A DNA stretch of 64,000 nt from Panacagrimonas sp965216805 (GTDB lineage Bacteria > Pseudomonadota > Gammaproteobacteria > Nevskiales > Nevskiaceae). The position numbers and the translations under genes were made by a program. Below, piece by piece: positions 53,654 to 62,140 of this stretch. The DNA lies in assembly GCF_965216805.1 (NCBI RefSeq), contig NZ_CBDCGN010000003.1, forward strand, positions 1,550,001 to 1,614,000. The letters run 5' to 3'. The notes below the pieces were generated by a model. It was not told where the DNA came from. It saw nothing but the letters and a program-made list of their open reading frames with translations, and ran no database searches. The first letter of the stretch is position 1; each line of letters opens with the position of its first letter.

Positions 53654-56600
53654 GTGTCCAGACTGCTCGCCGCCCTGCTGTGCTGGCTACTTCTGGCGAC
53701 GACGGTCCCGGCGCAGACCCTGACGCTCAGCGCCGACGAACAGGCCTGGCTGCAGCAGCACCCGGTGCTGCGACTGGGCATCGATCCCGAATACGCACCC
53801 ATCGAGTACGTCGACGACGCCGGCGAGTACCGCGGCATGGTGGCCGATTACGTGGCGCTGGTGGCGGCGCGGCTGGGCGTGCGGATCGAGCCGCAGCTCG
53901 GTCTGAGCTGGCGCGAAACCTACGCACGCGGCGTTGAGGGCGAGTTCGATCTGTTCGCCTCGGTGGCGCGCACCCCGGAGCGCGAGGACCGCTTTCTGTT
54001 CACCGACCCCTACGCAGAGATCGCTTCGGTGATCGTGGCCAGGGCGGAGGAAAAGCGCGTGCTCGACGCCGACGATCTGCTCGGCATGCGGGTGGCACTG
54101 GTCAGCGGCTACGCCAATTCGCGCCTGCTGGTGGAGCGGCTGCCGCGCATGAGCGTGCTGTTCGAGCCGACCTACCTGGAGGCGCTCAAAGCGGTCTCCA
54201 GCGGCGTCGCGGAGGCGTCGGTGGCACCGGTGCCGATCGCAACCTACCTGATTCAGCGGCACGGGCTGACCAATCTCAAGATCGCCGGCGCCAATCCGGT
54301 CGATACCGCCAAGGTTCACTTCATGGTGCCGCGCGATCGCGCCCCGCTGGCCGGCCTGTTGTCGCGTGCGCTGCAGTCGATCACCCCGGCCGAACATCGC
54401 GAGATCCAGACGCGCTGGTTCAACGTCAAGCTCGAGGTGGGACTGGACCCGCAGGACGTGCGCAACAAGGCCCTGGGCGGTCTGGTCGCGATGCTGGCGA
54501 TCCTGATGGCCATGGGTTACTGGGCGCTGCTGATGCGTCGCGAAGTGCGGCGCCGGCGCGACGCCGAACAGCAGGCGCGGGCGGTGGCCAAACGGCTGGA
54601 AATCAGCCAGGACGAGGTGCGTAGTGCCAACACGCGGTTGCAGGAAATGGCCGACTCCATCGCCGGTGCGGTGTTCCAGGTACGGGCCGACGGCGAGGGC
54701 CGGTTGCGGCTGGAATTTGTCAGCGGCCAGCTGATCTACGACATGGGACTGGACCCGCGCAGCCTGCTTCAGGACCGTGCCGCGGGCTGGACCGAGATGC
54801 TCGATCCGGAGGACCACCCCGGACTGCTGCACACCCTGCGCAATGCGGTACGCACGTTGGAACGCTGGGAGTACGAGTTCCGCCTGACCACGCCGGCCGG
54901 CCGCCAGTTCTGGCTGCGCGCCGAATCGGTGCCGCGGCGCCTGTCCGACGGCCACGTGGTGGCTAGCGGGTATCTGTCCGATATCACCGAACGCAAATCC
55001 ATCGAGCGCGCGCTCGAACGCATGCGGGTGGATCTGGCGCGGGCACTGTCCACCACCTCGTTGCAATTGCGTGCGGTGCTGGAAAACTCGCCCGCGGCGA
55101 TCTGGGCGCGCGACCTGGACGGGGTGTATCAGTTCGCCAACGAATCCTTTCGCCGCGTGTTCGAACTGCCGGCCGGCGAACTGCTGGGGCGCAAGCTTGA
55201 AGACGTGTTGCCCAAGCGCCTGACCGAGGCCATGCATGGCTACGACCGCCGGGTGATCGAAACCCGCCGCAGCGCCAATTTCGTCGAGGTGCTGCAACGG
55301 CCCGAAGGTCCGCGCTATCTGCTGATGGTGAAATTTCCGCTGATCGACGACGACCGTGTGGTCGCCGTCGGCGGCATGAGTCTGGATATCTCCGAGCAGA
55401 TGCGTCTGCAGGAAGAACTGCGCCGGCTCAATCTGGAGCTCGGTCAGCGCGAGCAGCAACTGATGCAGCTGTCGCGCAGTTCGGCCATCGACCTGGGCGA
55501 TCTGGACGCCGCGTTTCATCTGGTGGCGACGGCGGCCTGCAAGGGTCTTTCGGTGCGCCGCAGCAGCATCTGGTTCTGGGATGACGAGCGTGCCGGCATC
55601 GTCTGTCTGTGCCTGATCGATCAGGAACAGGCGGATGCCGAGCTGCCGCCACGCATGGAGCGCGACCGCTATCCGCGCTACTTCGACGCTGTCGAGCGCC
55701 TGCGCTTCGTGGTGGCGCACGATGCGGTGTCCGACCCGAACACCTCGGAACTGTTCGAAACGTATCTGCGCGAGGTCGGCATCGTCTCCATGCTGGACAC
55801 GCCGATCCGGCATGGAGGCAAGACCGTCGGCGTACTCTGCTGCGAGCATGTGGGCAGCCCGCGGCGCTGGCGCGACGAGGAGACCTTTTATGCCGGCGCC
55901 CTGGCTGACGTGGTCAGTCGCGCCATGAGTGCCGAGCGCGAACAGCAGGCCGAGCGCGCGCTGCGCAGTCTCAATGCCACCCTCGAGCAGCGCGTGGAAG
56001 CGCGGACGCGCGAGCTGCGCGAAACCCTGGAAGAGCTGGCCGCGGCGCGCGAGACGGCGGAGAGGGCGTCACGCGCCAAGGGCGAGTTCCTGGCCAACAT
56101 CAGTCACGAGATCCGCACCCCCATGAACGCCATTCTGGGTCTGTCGCATCTGGCGCAGACGGCGGATCTGAATCCCCGGCAGCGCGACTATCTGACCAAG
56201 ATCCAATCGGCAGGCCAGACCTTGCTGGGCCTGATCGAGCACATCCTGGACCTGTCCAAGATCGAGGCCGGCAAGCTGCATCTGGAACACATCGATTTCG
56301 AGCTGGACAGCGTGCTCGACAACCTCTGCGCGGTCGTCGGCGCTCGGGCCGCCGAGAAACAGCTGGAGTTGATCGTCGACCGGCCGCTGTATCCGCCGCG
56401 TCTGATCGGCGATCCCCTGCGTCTGGGCCAGATCCTGATCAATCTGGTCAGCAATGCGGTCAAGTTCACCGAGGCAGGAGAAGTCGAAGTACGCCTGCGT
56501 ATCGACCAGCAGGAAGGCGGCCGCTGCCGTCTGCGTGCGGAGGTGCGCGACACCGGCATCGGCCTGAGCAAGGACCAGCAGACCCGTTTGTTCCGCTCGT

Positions 56601-58258
56601 TCGAACAGGCCGACGCGTCCATCACCCGGCGTCACGGCGGCACCGGTCTGGGCTTGTCGATCTGTCGCCAGCTGGTGGAGCTGATGGGCGGGAACATCGG
56701 CGTGCACAGCGAACCGGGCCAAGGCAGCCGCTTTCATTTCGATATCGGTTTCGGTTGTCGCGGCCGCCTGCCGCGCGAACGCCTGCTGGCGCCGGACGAC
56801 GCCGGGCTGCGCGTGCTGATCGTCGAACCCAACGATCGTGCGCGGCATTACCTGGAAAATTGCCTGAGCGAACTGGGCTGGACCGTGCAGACCCACGTGG
56901 ACGCCGCCGCCGCGCTGGACGGGCAGGCGCCGCCCGGGACCGCCGCGGTGTTGCTGGTGGATCCGCAAAAGCTCACCGACGGCGGCGTGGCGCAATTGCG
57001 TCGGCAACTCAGCGCCCGCGCCGATGCGGCCGGCTGGCACATTCTGGCGGTGTCGGCGCAGGTGCCGGACGAGGCGACGACAGCGGTGGACGGTTTTGCG
57101 TTCAAGCCGGTCGACCCGTGGAAACTGCACCAGACACTGCTGGCGCTGACCGCGCGTCCGCAACTCCCCGACGCGGTGGCGCCACGGGCGCCGACGAGCA
57201 ACCAGGGGCTGGACGGTCTGCGTGTGCTGCTGGTCGAGGACCACGAACTGATTCGACAGGTGGCGCTGGAGGTACTGCAGTCGGTCGGTATCGAGGTGAC
57301 CTGTGCCGACCACGGCGCGGCGGCGCTGGAGATTCTGGAACGGTCGCATTTCGACCTGGTGCTGATGGATTTGCGCATGCCGGTGATGGATGGCCTGGAG
57401 GCGACGCGACGGTTGCGCAGCGATCCGCGCTTCAAGGAGCTGCCGGTGATTGCGATGACGGCCAGCGACGATCCGGTCGATCGCCAAGCCTGTTACGACG
57501 CCGGCACGGATGATCACCTGTCCAAGCCCTTTGAGGTTGAAGATCTGTTCGACATGCTGCGGCGCTGGTCGGGCCGGCAACCGGCGTCGATCGCCGAAGA
57601 ACCGTCGTGGAGCGCGGCAGCGGCGCCCATCGACATCGCCACGCTGCCCAACGTCGCGCAGCTCGACGCGCTCGAGGGCCTGCGCCGGCTCGGCGACATC
57701 GACCGCTACCGCCGCCTGCTCGCGCAGTTCCTGCAGCGCGAAGCCGACGCCACCGCGCGGATCGGTCGCGCCTGGCATGCCGGCGACAGCGACACCGCGC
57801 AGCGCGAAGCGCATTCGCTCAAGGCGCTTGCCGGCACTATCGGCGCGCGCAATCTGGCGCTGATTGCGGCGGAACTCGAATATGTGCTGCGCCGGGCGGG
57901 CGATGTCGACACCGCGCTGGCGCGCTTCGACACCGAACTGCGCGGCGTGGTTGATGGCCTGCGAACCTGGTTCGATGCGGCGCAGGCGGCGCAGGCGGCG
58001 CAGGCGCACGCCGCACCGGGTCGGCCCGGTGACGTCGAACAGGGTGCACTGCTGAATCAGCTGCGACGGCAGCTGGCCGGCGACGACACCGAGGCGGTGG
58101 AGACCGCCGAGGCCTTGGCACGACAGCTGACCGCCCCGGCAGCGACCAAGGCCGTGCGTGCGCTGCAACGGGCGCTCGACGAATACGATTTTGCCCGCGC
58201 CAGCGAGTTGTTGCCGGTGCTGGCAGACTTGGTCCCGGAGCAACCAAGACCGCGATGA
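53654..58258 (+). CDS. Hybrid sensor histidine kinase with periplasmic SBP_bac_3 sensor
   Basis: 1534 residues from a GTG at 53654, giving the signal peptide RLLAALLCWLLLATTVPAQ. Order: periplasmic solute-binding domain (about 30-265), one membrane helix (about 275-294), two PAS domains (about 320-440 and 465-585), GAF domain (about 605-765), HisKA with phosphoacceptor His817 (NISHEIRTPMNAI), HATPase with GGTGLGLSICRQL near 995, receiver 1 (about 1052-1175), receiver 2 with Asp1239 (LVLMDLRMPVMDG) and an HPt domain with His1387 (EAHSLKALAGTIGA). Receiver 1 lacks the second acidic residue (LIVEPN) and may be degenerate. It is coupled by ATGA to the HD-GYP gene, its probable partner. The amino-acid-like ligand is unknown. 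Confidence 0.93.
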   Translation: MSRLLAALLCWLLLATTVPAQTLTLSADEQAWLQQHPVLRLGIDPEYAPIEYVDDAGEYRGMVADYVALVAARLGVRIEPQLGLSWRETYARGVEGEFDLFASVARTPEREDRFLFTDPYAEIASVIVARAEEKRVLDADDLLGMRVALVSGYANSRLLVERLPRMSVLFEPTYLEALKAVSSGVAEASVAPVPIATYLIQRHGLTNLKIAGANPVDTAKVHFMVPRDRAPLAGLLSRALQSITPAEHREIQTRWFNVKLEVGLDPQDVRNKALGGLVAMLAILMAMGYWALLMRREVRRRRDAEQQARAVAKRLEISQDEVRSANTRLQEMADSIAGAVFQVRADGEGRLRLEFVSGQLIYDMGLDPRSLLQDRAAGWTEMLDPEDHPGLLHTLRNAVRTLERWEYEFRLTTPAGRQFWLRAESVPRRLSDGHVVASGYLSDITERKSIERALERMRVDLARALSTTSLQLRAVLENSPAAIWARDLDGVYQFANESFRRVFELPAGELLGRKLEDVLPKRLTEAMHGYDRRVIETRRSANFVEVLQRPEGPRYLLMVKFPLIDDDRVVAVGGMSLDISEQMRLQEELRRLNLELGQREQQLMQLSRSSAIDLGDLDAAFHLVATAACKGLSVRRSSIWFWDDERAGIVCLCLIDQEQADAELPPRMERDRYPRYFDAVERLRFVVAHDAVSDPNTSELFETYLREVGIVSMLDTPIRHGGKTVGVLCCEHVGSPRRWRDEETFYAGALADVVSRAMSAEREQQAERALRSLNATLEQRVEARTRELRETLEELAAARETAERASRAKGEFLANISHEIRTPMNAILGLSHLAQTADLNPRQRDYLTKIQSAGQTLLGLIEHILDLSKIEAGKLHLEHIDFELDSVLDNLCAVVGARAAEKQLELIVDRPLYPPRLIGDPLRLGQILINLVSNAVKFTEAGEVEVRLRIDQQEGGRCRLRAEVRDTGIGLSKDQQTRLFRSFEQADASITRRHGGTGLGLSICRQLVELMGGNIGVHSEPGQGSRFHFDIGFGCRGRLPRERLLAPDDAGLRVLIVEPNDRARHYLENCLSELGWTVQTHVDAAAALDGQAPPGTAAVLLVDPQKLTDGGVAQLRRQLSARADAAGWHILAVSAQVPDEATTAVDGFAFKPVDPWKLHQTLLALTARPQLPDAVAPRAPTSNQGLDGLRVLLVEDHELIRQVALEVLQSVGIEVTCADHGAAALEILERSHFDLVLMDLRMPVMDGLEATRRLRSDPRFKELPVIAMTASDDPVDRQACYDAGTDDHLSKPFEVEDLFDMLRRWSGRQPASIAEEPSWSAAAAPIDIATLPNVAQLDALEGLRRLGDIDRYRRLLAQFLQREADATARIGRAWHAGDSDTAQREAHSLKALAGTIGARNLALIAAELEYVLRRAGDVDTALARFDTELRGVVDGLRTWFDAAQAAQAAQAHAAPGRPGDVEQGALLNQLRRQLAGDDTEAVETAEALARQLTAPAATKAVRALQRALDEYDFARASELLPVLADLVPEQPRPR

Positions 58259-59343
58259 CACCAGGACGATCGATGGAACCCGCAGTCGCCACGCTGGAGC
58301 AGACGTCGTCCCCGCAGGACGCGGCGTCGGTGCTGGTGGTGGACGATGTGCCGCAGAACATCGAGGTGCTGTCCGGCATTCTGCGCAGCCTCTACCGGGT
58401 GCGGGCCGCAACCAGCGGCGCGCGTGCGCTGGCCATCGCCCGCGGCGATGTGGCGCCCGACCTGATCCTGCTCGACATCATGATGCCGGAGCTGGACGGG
58501 CTGGAAGTGTGTCGCCGGCTCAAGCTCGATCCGCGCACCCGCAACATCCCGGTGATCTTCGTCACCGCCATGAGCGAGATCGACGACGAGGCGCAGGGCT
58601 TCGCAGCCGGCTGTGTCGACTACATCATCAAGCCGGTCAGCCCGCCGCTGGTGCTGGCGCGGGTGGCGACGCACCTGGCGTTGGCCGATCAGCAGCGCGA
58701 GCTGGAACGCCAGGTGCGCGAGCGAACCTCGGAGCTGGAACGCACGCGCTTGGCGGTGGTGCGCTGTCTGGGCAAGGCGGCGGAATTCAAGGACGACGAT
58801 ACCGGCCTGCATGTGATCCGCATGAGTCACTACTCGCGTCTGCTTGGCCTTGCTGCCGGCATGAGCGCATCCGATGCCGAACTGCTGCTGCACGCCGCGC
58901 CCATGCACGATGTCGGCAAGATCGGCGTGCCGGATCACATCCTCAAGAAGCCCGGGCGCCTGACACCGGAGGAATGGGAGCTGATGAAACAGCATGTGGA
59001 GTTCGGCGGACAGATTCTGGGTCAGACCGATTCCGCGTTGCTGGACATGGCGCGCACCGTTGCCATGTCGCACCACGAGAAATGGGACGGCTCCGGGTAT
59101 CCGCTTGGCCTCAAGGGCGAACAGATCCCGCTGGTCGGGCGTATCGCCGCTCTGGCCGACGTGTTCGATGCGTTGACCAGCATCCGCCCCTACAAGCGCG
59201 CATGGTCGGTGGAAGAGGCGCTGGAGCACATCCGCCGCGACCGCGGCAAGCACTTCGATCCGGCGCTGGTGGACCGGTTGCCGCAGGTGCTGCCGGAGTT
59301 CGAGGTCGTGCGCAAGCGGTACAGCGACGCCGCGCTGGGATAG
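58255..59343 (+). CDS. HD-GYP response regulator (cyclic-di-GMP phosphodiesterase, RpfG-like)
   Basis: 362 residues. The N-terminal receiver has Asp74 in LILLDIMMPELDG and the lysine in YIIKPVSP. A helix/coiled-coil linker precedes the HD-GYP domain with MHDVGKIG (H218, D219), SHHEKWDGSGYPLGLKG and a C-terminal RPYKRAW. It should hydrolyse cyclic-di-GMP when phosphorylated. It starts in the stop codon of the hybrid kinase (ATGA), indicating one signalling unit from periplasmic ligand to cyclic-di-GMP. An ATG at 58273 is an alternative start. Confidence 0.94.
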   Translation: MTPGRSMEPAVATLEQTSSPQDAASVLVVDDVPQNIEVLSGILRSLYRVRAATSGARALAIARGDVAPDLILLDIMMPELDGLEVCRRLKLDPRTRNIPVIFVTAMSEIDDEAQGFAAGCVDYIIKPVSPPLVLARVATHLALADQQRELERQVRERTSELERTRLAVVRCLGKAAEFKDDDTGLHVIRMSHYSRLLGLAAGMSASDAELLLHAAPMHDVGKIGVPDHILKKPGRLTPEEWELMKQHVEFGGQILGQTDSALLDMARTVAMSHHEKWDGSGYPLGLKGEQIPLVGRIAALADVFDALTSIRPYKRAWSVEEALEHIRRDRGKHFDPALVDRLPQVLPEFEVVRKRYSDAALG

Positions 59344-59375
59344 AGTTTCGGCCCCATTCGAAACTACGAGCCGAC

Positions 59376-60371
59376 ATGACAGACTTTCGAGCACTGCGCG
59401 TCCACCAGATTGAAAAGACCTTGCAGCACCGTTTCGAGCGCCTGAGCCTGGACGACCTGACCGCCGGCGAGGTGGTGATCCGCGTGGCGTACTCCTGCCT
59501 CAACTTCAAGGATGCACTGGCGGTCACCGGCAAGAGCCGCATCATGCGTGCGATGCCGCGCGTGGCCGGCATCGATTTGTCCGGCACCGTCGAGTCCAGC
59601 AGCGATCCCGCCTATCGGCCTGGCGACGCGGTGCTGGTCACCGGCTGCAACATCGGCGAGTTGCTCGACGGCGGCCTGGCCGAGATGGCGCGGGTGCCGG
59701 CCGATGCGGTGGTACCGCTGCCAGCGGGCTTGAGCCTGTTCGAGGCCATGGCCCTGGGCACCGCCGGCTTCACTGCCGGGTTGGGGGTCAAGCGCATGCT
59801 GGAGAATCATCAGCGCCCGGACATGGGCCCCATCGTGGTCACCGGCCCCACCGGCGGCGTGGGGTCCATCGCCATCCAGATCCTCAAGTCGGCGGGTTTT
59901 GAAGTGGTGGCACTGACCGGCAAGAAAGCTGACGCCGAGGACTATCTCAAGCAGCTCGGCGCCGACGAGATCCTGGATCGCGCCGCGCTGGACCTGGGCA
60001 AGAAGCCATTGGAAGCCGCGCGCTTCGGCGGCGCGGTGGACAATCTCGGCGGTGAAACCCTGGCGGGCCTGACGCGCAACATCAAACAGTGGGGCACTAT
60101 CGCCAGCATCGGTCTGGCGCAGAGCTTCGAGCTCAACACCACCGTCATGCCGTTCATCCTGCGCGGCGTGTCGTTGCTGGGCATCAATTCGGTGGATGTG
60201 CCGCGCGCCTGGCGCCTGGACGTATGGAAGCAACTTGCGGGCGATTGGAAACCGCGAAACCTGGACCGCATCGTGCGCCGGACGCTGACGCTCGACGAGG
60301 TCCCCGCCGCCTGCGATGAGTTGATGGCTTCGACGGTGCAGGGCCGCTACGTGGTGAAGATCGGCGGCTGA
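59376..60371 (+). CDS. YhdH/AcuI-type quinone oxidoreductase (acrylyl-CoA reductase family)
   Basis: 331 residues from the ATG at 59376. Medium-chain dehydrogenase/reductase without the catalytic zinc. Family marks are YSCLNFKDALAVTGKSRIMR near residue 45, AGIDLSGTVESS, the NADPH motif VTGPTGGVGSIAIQILK near 155 and SIGLAQSFELNTTVMPFILRGVSLLGI. AcuI reduces acrylyl-CoA to propionyl-CoA with NADPH. It follows the HD-GYP gene by 32 bases on the same strand, but a functional link is not evident. Confidence 0.9.
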   Translation: MTDFRALRVHQIEKTLQHRFERLSLDDLTAGEVVIRVAYSCLNFKDALAVTGKSRIMRAMPRVAGIDLSGTVESSSDPAYRPGDAVLVTGCNIGELLDGGLAEMARVPADAVVPLPAGLSLFEAMALGTAGFTAGLGVKRMLENHQRPDMGPIVVTGPTGGVGSIAIQILKSAGFEVVALTGKKADAEDYLKQLGADEILDRAALDLGKKPLEAARFGGAVDNLGGETLAGLTRNIKQWGTIASIGLAQSFELNTTVMPFILRGVSLLGINSVDVPRAWRLDVWKQLAGDWKPRNLDRIVRRTLTLDEVPAACDELMASTVQGRYVVKIGG

Positions 60372-60392
60372 CGCGACAAACCGTGGCAAACC

Positions 60393-60478
60393 GTAGCCTG
60401 GAATGAGCGCAGCGAACTCCGGGCTTGGGTCCGATCTGCACGCGACCCGGAATTCGCTAGCGGATCGTTCCAGGCTAC
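60393..60478. repeat. REP-like hairpin element, GTAGCC family
   Basis: Ends GTAGCCTGGAA (60393-60403) and TTCCAGGCTAC (60468-60478) are perfect complements. Inner arms AGCGAACTCCGGG and CCCGGAATTCGCT also pair with one mismatch. The 86-base unit matches the general form of gammaproteobacterial REP-like repeats beginning GTAGCCCGG. A short relative lies at 34603-34625. Confidence 0.82.
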
Positions 60479-60489
60479 GAAGCCTGAAT

Positions 60490-60523
60490 TTTGCGTCTCT
60501 GCGCTTCTTTGCGTCTTTGCGTG
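60490..60523 (+). repeat. TTTGCGTC mini-repeat
   Basis: TTTGCGTC at 60490-60497 and 60508-60515 and TTTGCGTG at 60516-60523, immediately after the hairpin element. It may belong to the same composite intergenic repeat. Confidence 0.6.
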
Positions 60524-60623
60524 ATTCTTGAGTCGGCGTCCCCGCCCCCCAAAAGCACGGCGCGAGCGTGCGGCGCTTCACAGCGGGCGTTTCGACCGGA
60601 CTGGTCATCGTCGAACGCAGGTC

Positions 60624-60629
60624 CATAAT
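60624..60629 (+). promoter_or_regulatory. Candidate -10 box of the barrel operon
   Basis: CATAAT (5 of 6) about 45 bases before the ATG at 60674; the corresponding -35 position (CTGGTC) is poor. Confidence 0.28.
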
Positions 60630-60673
60630 GGACTCAGGTCGCGCAGCTGACGCGGCGTGCTTCGGGGACGACG

Positions 60674-62140
60674 ATGAATCAGCATCCAAAAAGGGTTCGC
60701 GCGTGGTTGATGGTGGCGCTGCTGGGCTCAGTTGCAGCGCCGCTGCAGGCACAGCTCGACGATCCACGCATCCTGGCGCAGTTCACCAGCCAACTGGAAC
60801 TGGAGTCGGCGCAGTTCAACGCGCAGGTGTACCGACAGTTGCAGGAACAGTTCGCCTGCAACGACGTCGCCAGTGGCGATCACGCTGACTGCACCGGCAA
60901 TGTCTTCGGCGTCTGGGAGAACGTGCGCGAACTGGTGCACACCGCCAACGAGATCAACGGCGGCAACGGCCCCACCACCTACAGCCTCAAGCTCGACACC
61001 GAAGGCCTGGGCTTTGCACTACGCTGGACCGCGGCCGAGGAGTTCGCGGTGCAGGGTGCGCAGGCCAGCGCCTTCGGTCGTAGCCAGGCAGGTGCGTTGT
61101 CCAACCGCATCGCGGCGCTGCGGCGTGGCGCACGTACTACGCGCGTGGCCGGCGCGTTCGCGCCTCGCGAGATGATGGTTGCCAGCACCGAGGCGACCGG
61201 CCTGGCAGACAGCGACACCATGCTCGGGGTCGGCAGCTGGAGCGTGTACGCCGATCATGCGTTCGGTTATGGCCGGCGCGAGGACACCACCTTCGCCGGC
61301 GGTGTCGAGGACGCCTATGACTTCGATGGCCGCGATACCACCTTCGGTGCCGATTACCGTGCCACTGCGAACTGGGTGTTCGGCGCCATGGGCGGGCACA
61401 CGCGCAAGCGCAGCGACTTCGACTCGTCGGCCAGCATTGTCGACGCGCGCCTGGAGGCCGACGGCTTCAGCCTGCTCGGTTATGCGCTGTACGAGACCGA
61501 CATCGGCTACGTGGCGGCCTCGGCCGGACTGCAGTTTCTGGAATTCGACATGACCCGGCGGGTGATCTACCCCTCGTTCAATCCCAGCGTGGCGGCGGTC
61601 AACGCCACCGCGCTGAGCGATTCCGACAGCACCGGCTACACGCTCAACGTGGACGCCGGATACGACTGGCGTCGCGGCGCATTCATGCTCGGGCCGTTTG
61701 CCAAGCTGCAGTACCAGCGCATCGAGATCGACGGCTTCGACGAAGGCGGGCGTGACGCCGACGGCTTCCAGACCTCCATCCGCGACCAGACCCTGAGTCC
61801 GCTGGAGACCGCGCTGGGGCTGCGTGTGCAATACGTGTTGACGCCGTCGTTCGGCGTGGTGGTGCCGTTCGCGCGCGTGCAGCTCAGCAACAGCTTCGAT
61901 ACCGATTCGCGTGACATCGTCGCCGAATATGCCGCGCTGGTGCCGGAGCAGGAGGCCGCCGCCCGGGTTGCCGTGCGCATTCCCACCGAGGAGCTGGACG
62001 ATACCTTCGGCGCGTTCGCGCTGGGTGCCTCGGTGGTGCTGCCGCGTGGCTGGCAGGGCTACGGCCAATACGAACAGGTCGTCGGTCTCGATGACTTCGA
62101 CGATGAAACGCTGACCGTGGGAGTTCGCCATGAATTCTGA
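60674..62140 (+). CDS. Outer-membrane autotransporter-type beta-barrel protein
   Basis: 488 residues with a signal peptide (WLMVALLGSVAAPLQAQ). The first 170 residues are mixed (QFACNDVASGDHADCTGNVFG holds two cysteines). From about residue 175, alternating strands (SWSVYADHAFGYGRRE, FGADYRATANWVFGAMGGHTRK, ADGFSLLGYALYETDIGYVAASAGL) end in a terminal Phe (VGVRHEF), the autotransporter-barrel pattern recognised by BAM. There is no large passenger, so it may be a porin-like or assembly partner. The next gene, a CxxCH lipoprotein, overlaps its end by 11 bases, implying a joint function. Confidence 0.85.
   Translation: MNQHPKRVRAWLMVALLGSVAAPLQAQLDDPRILAQFTSQLELESAQFNAQVYRQLQEQFACNDVASGDHADCTGNVFGVWENVRELVHTANEINGGNGPTTYSLKLDTEGLGFALRWTAAEEFAVQGAQASAFGRSQAGALSNRIAALRRGARTTRVAGAFAPREMMVASTEATGLADSDTMLGVGSWSVYADHAFGYGRREDTTFAGGVEDAYDFDGRDTTFGADYRATANWVFGAMGGHTRKRSDFDSSASIVDARLEADGFSLLGYALYETDIGYVAASAGLQFLEFDMTRRVIYPSFNPSVAAVNATALSDSDSTGYTLNVDAGYDWRRGAFMLGPFAKLQYQRIEIDGFDEGGRDADGFQTSIRDQTLSPLETALGLRVQYVLTPSFGVVVPFARVQLSNSFDTDSRDIVAEYAALVPEQEAAARVAVRIPTEELDDTFGAFALGASVVLPRGWQGYGQYEQVVGLDDFDDETLTVGVRHEF

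Larger units (their letters stand above)
60372..60673. other. Repeat-filled intergenic region before the barrel gene
   Basis: 302 bases without a gene. It carries the hairpin element 60393-60478, a TTTGCGTC mini-repeat (60490-60523) and a possible -10 box at 60624-60629. Confidence 0.7.
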
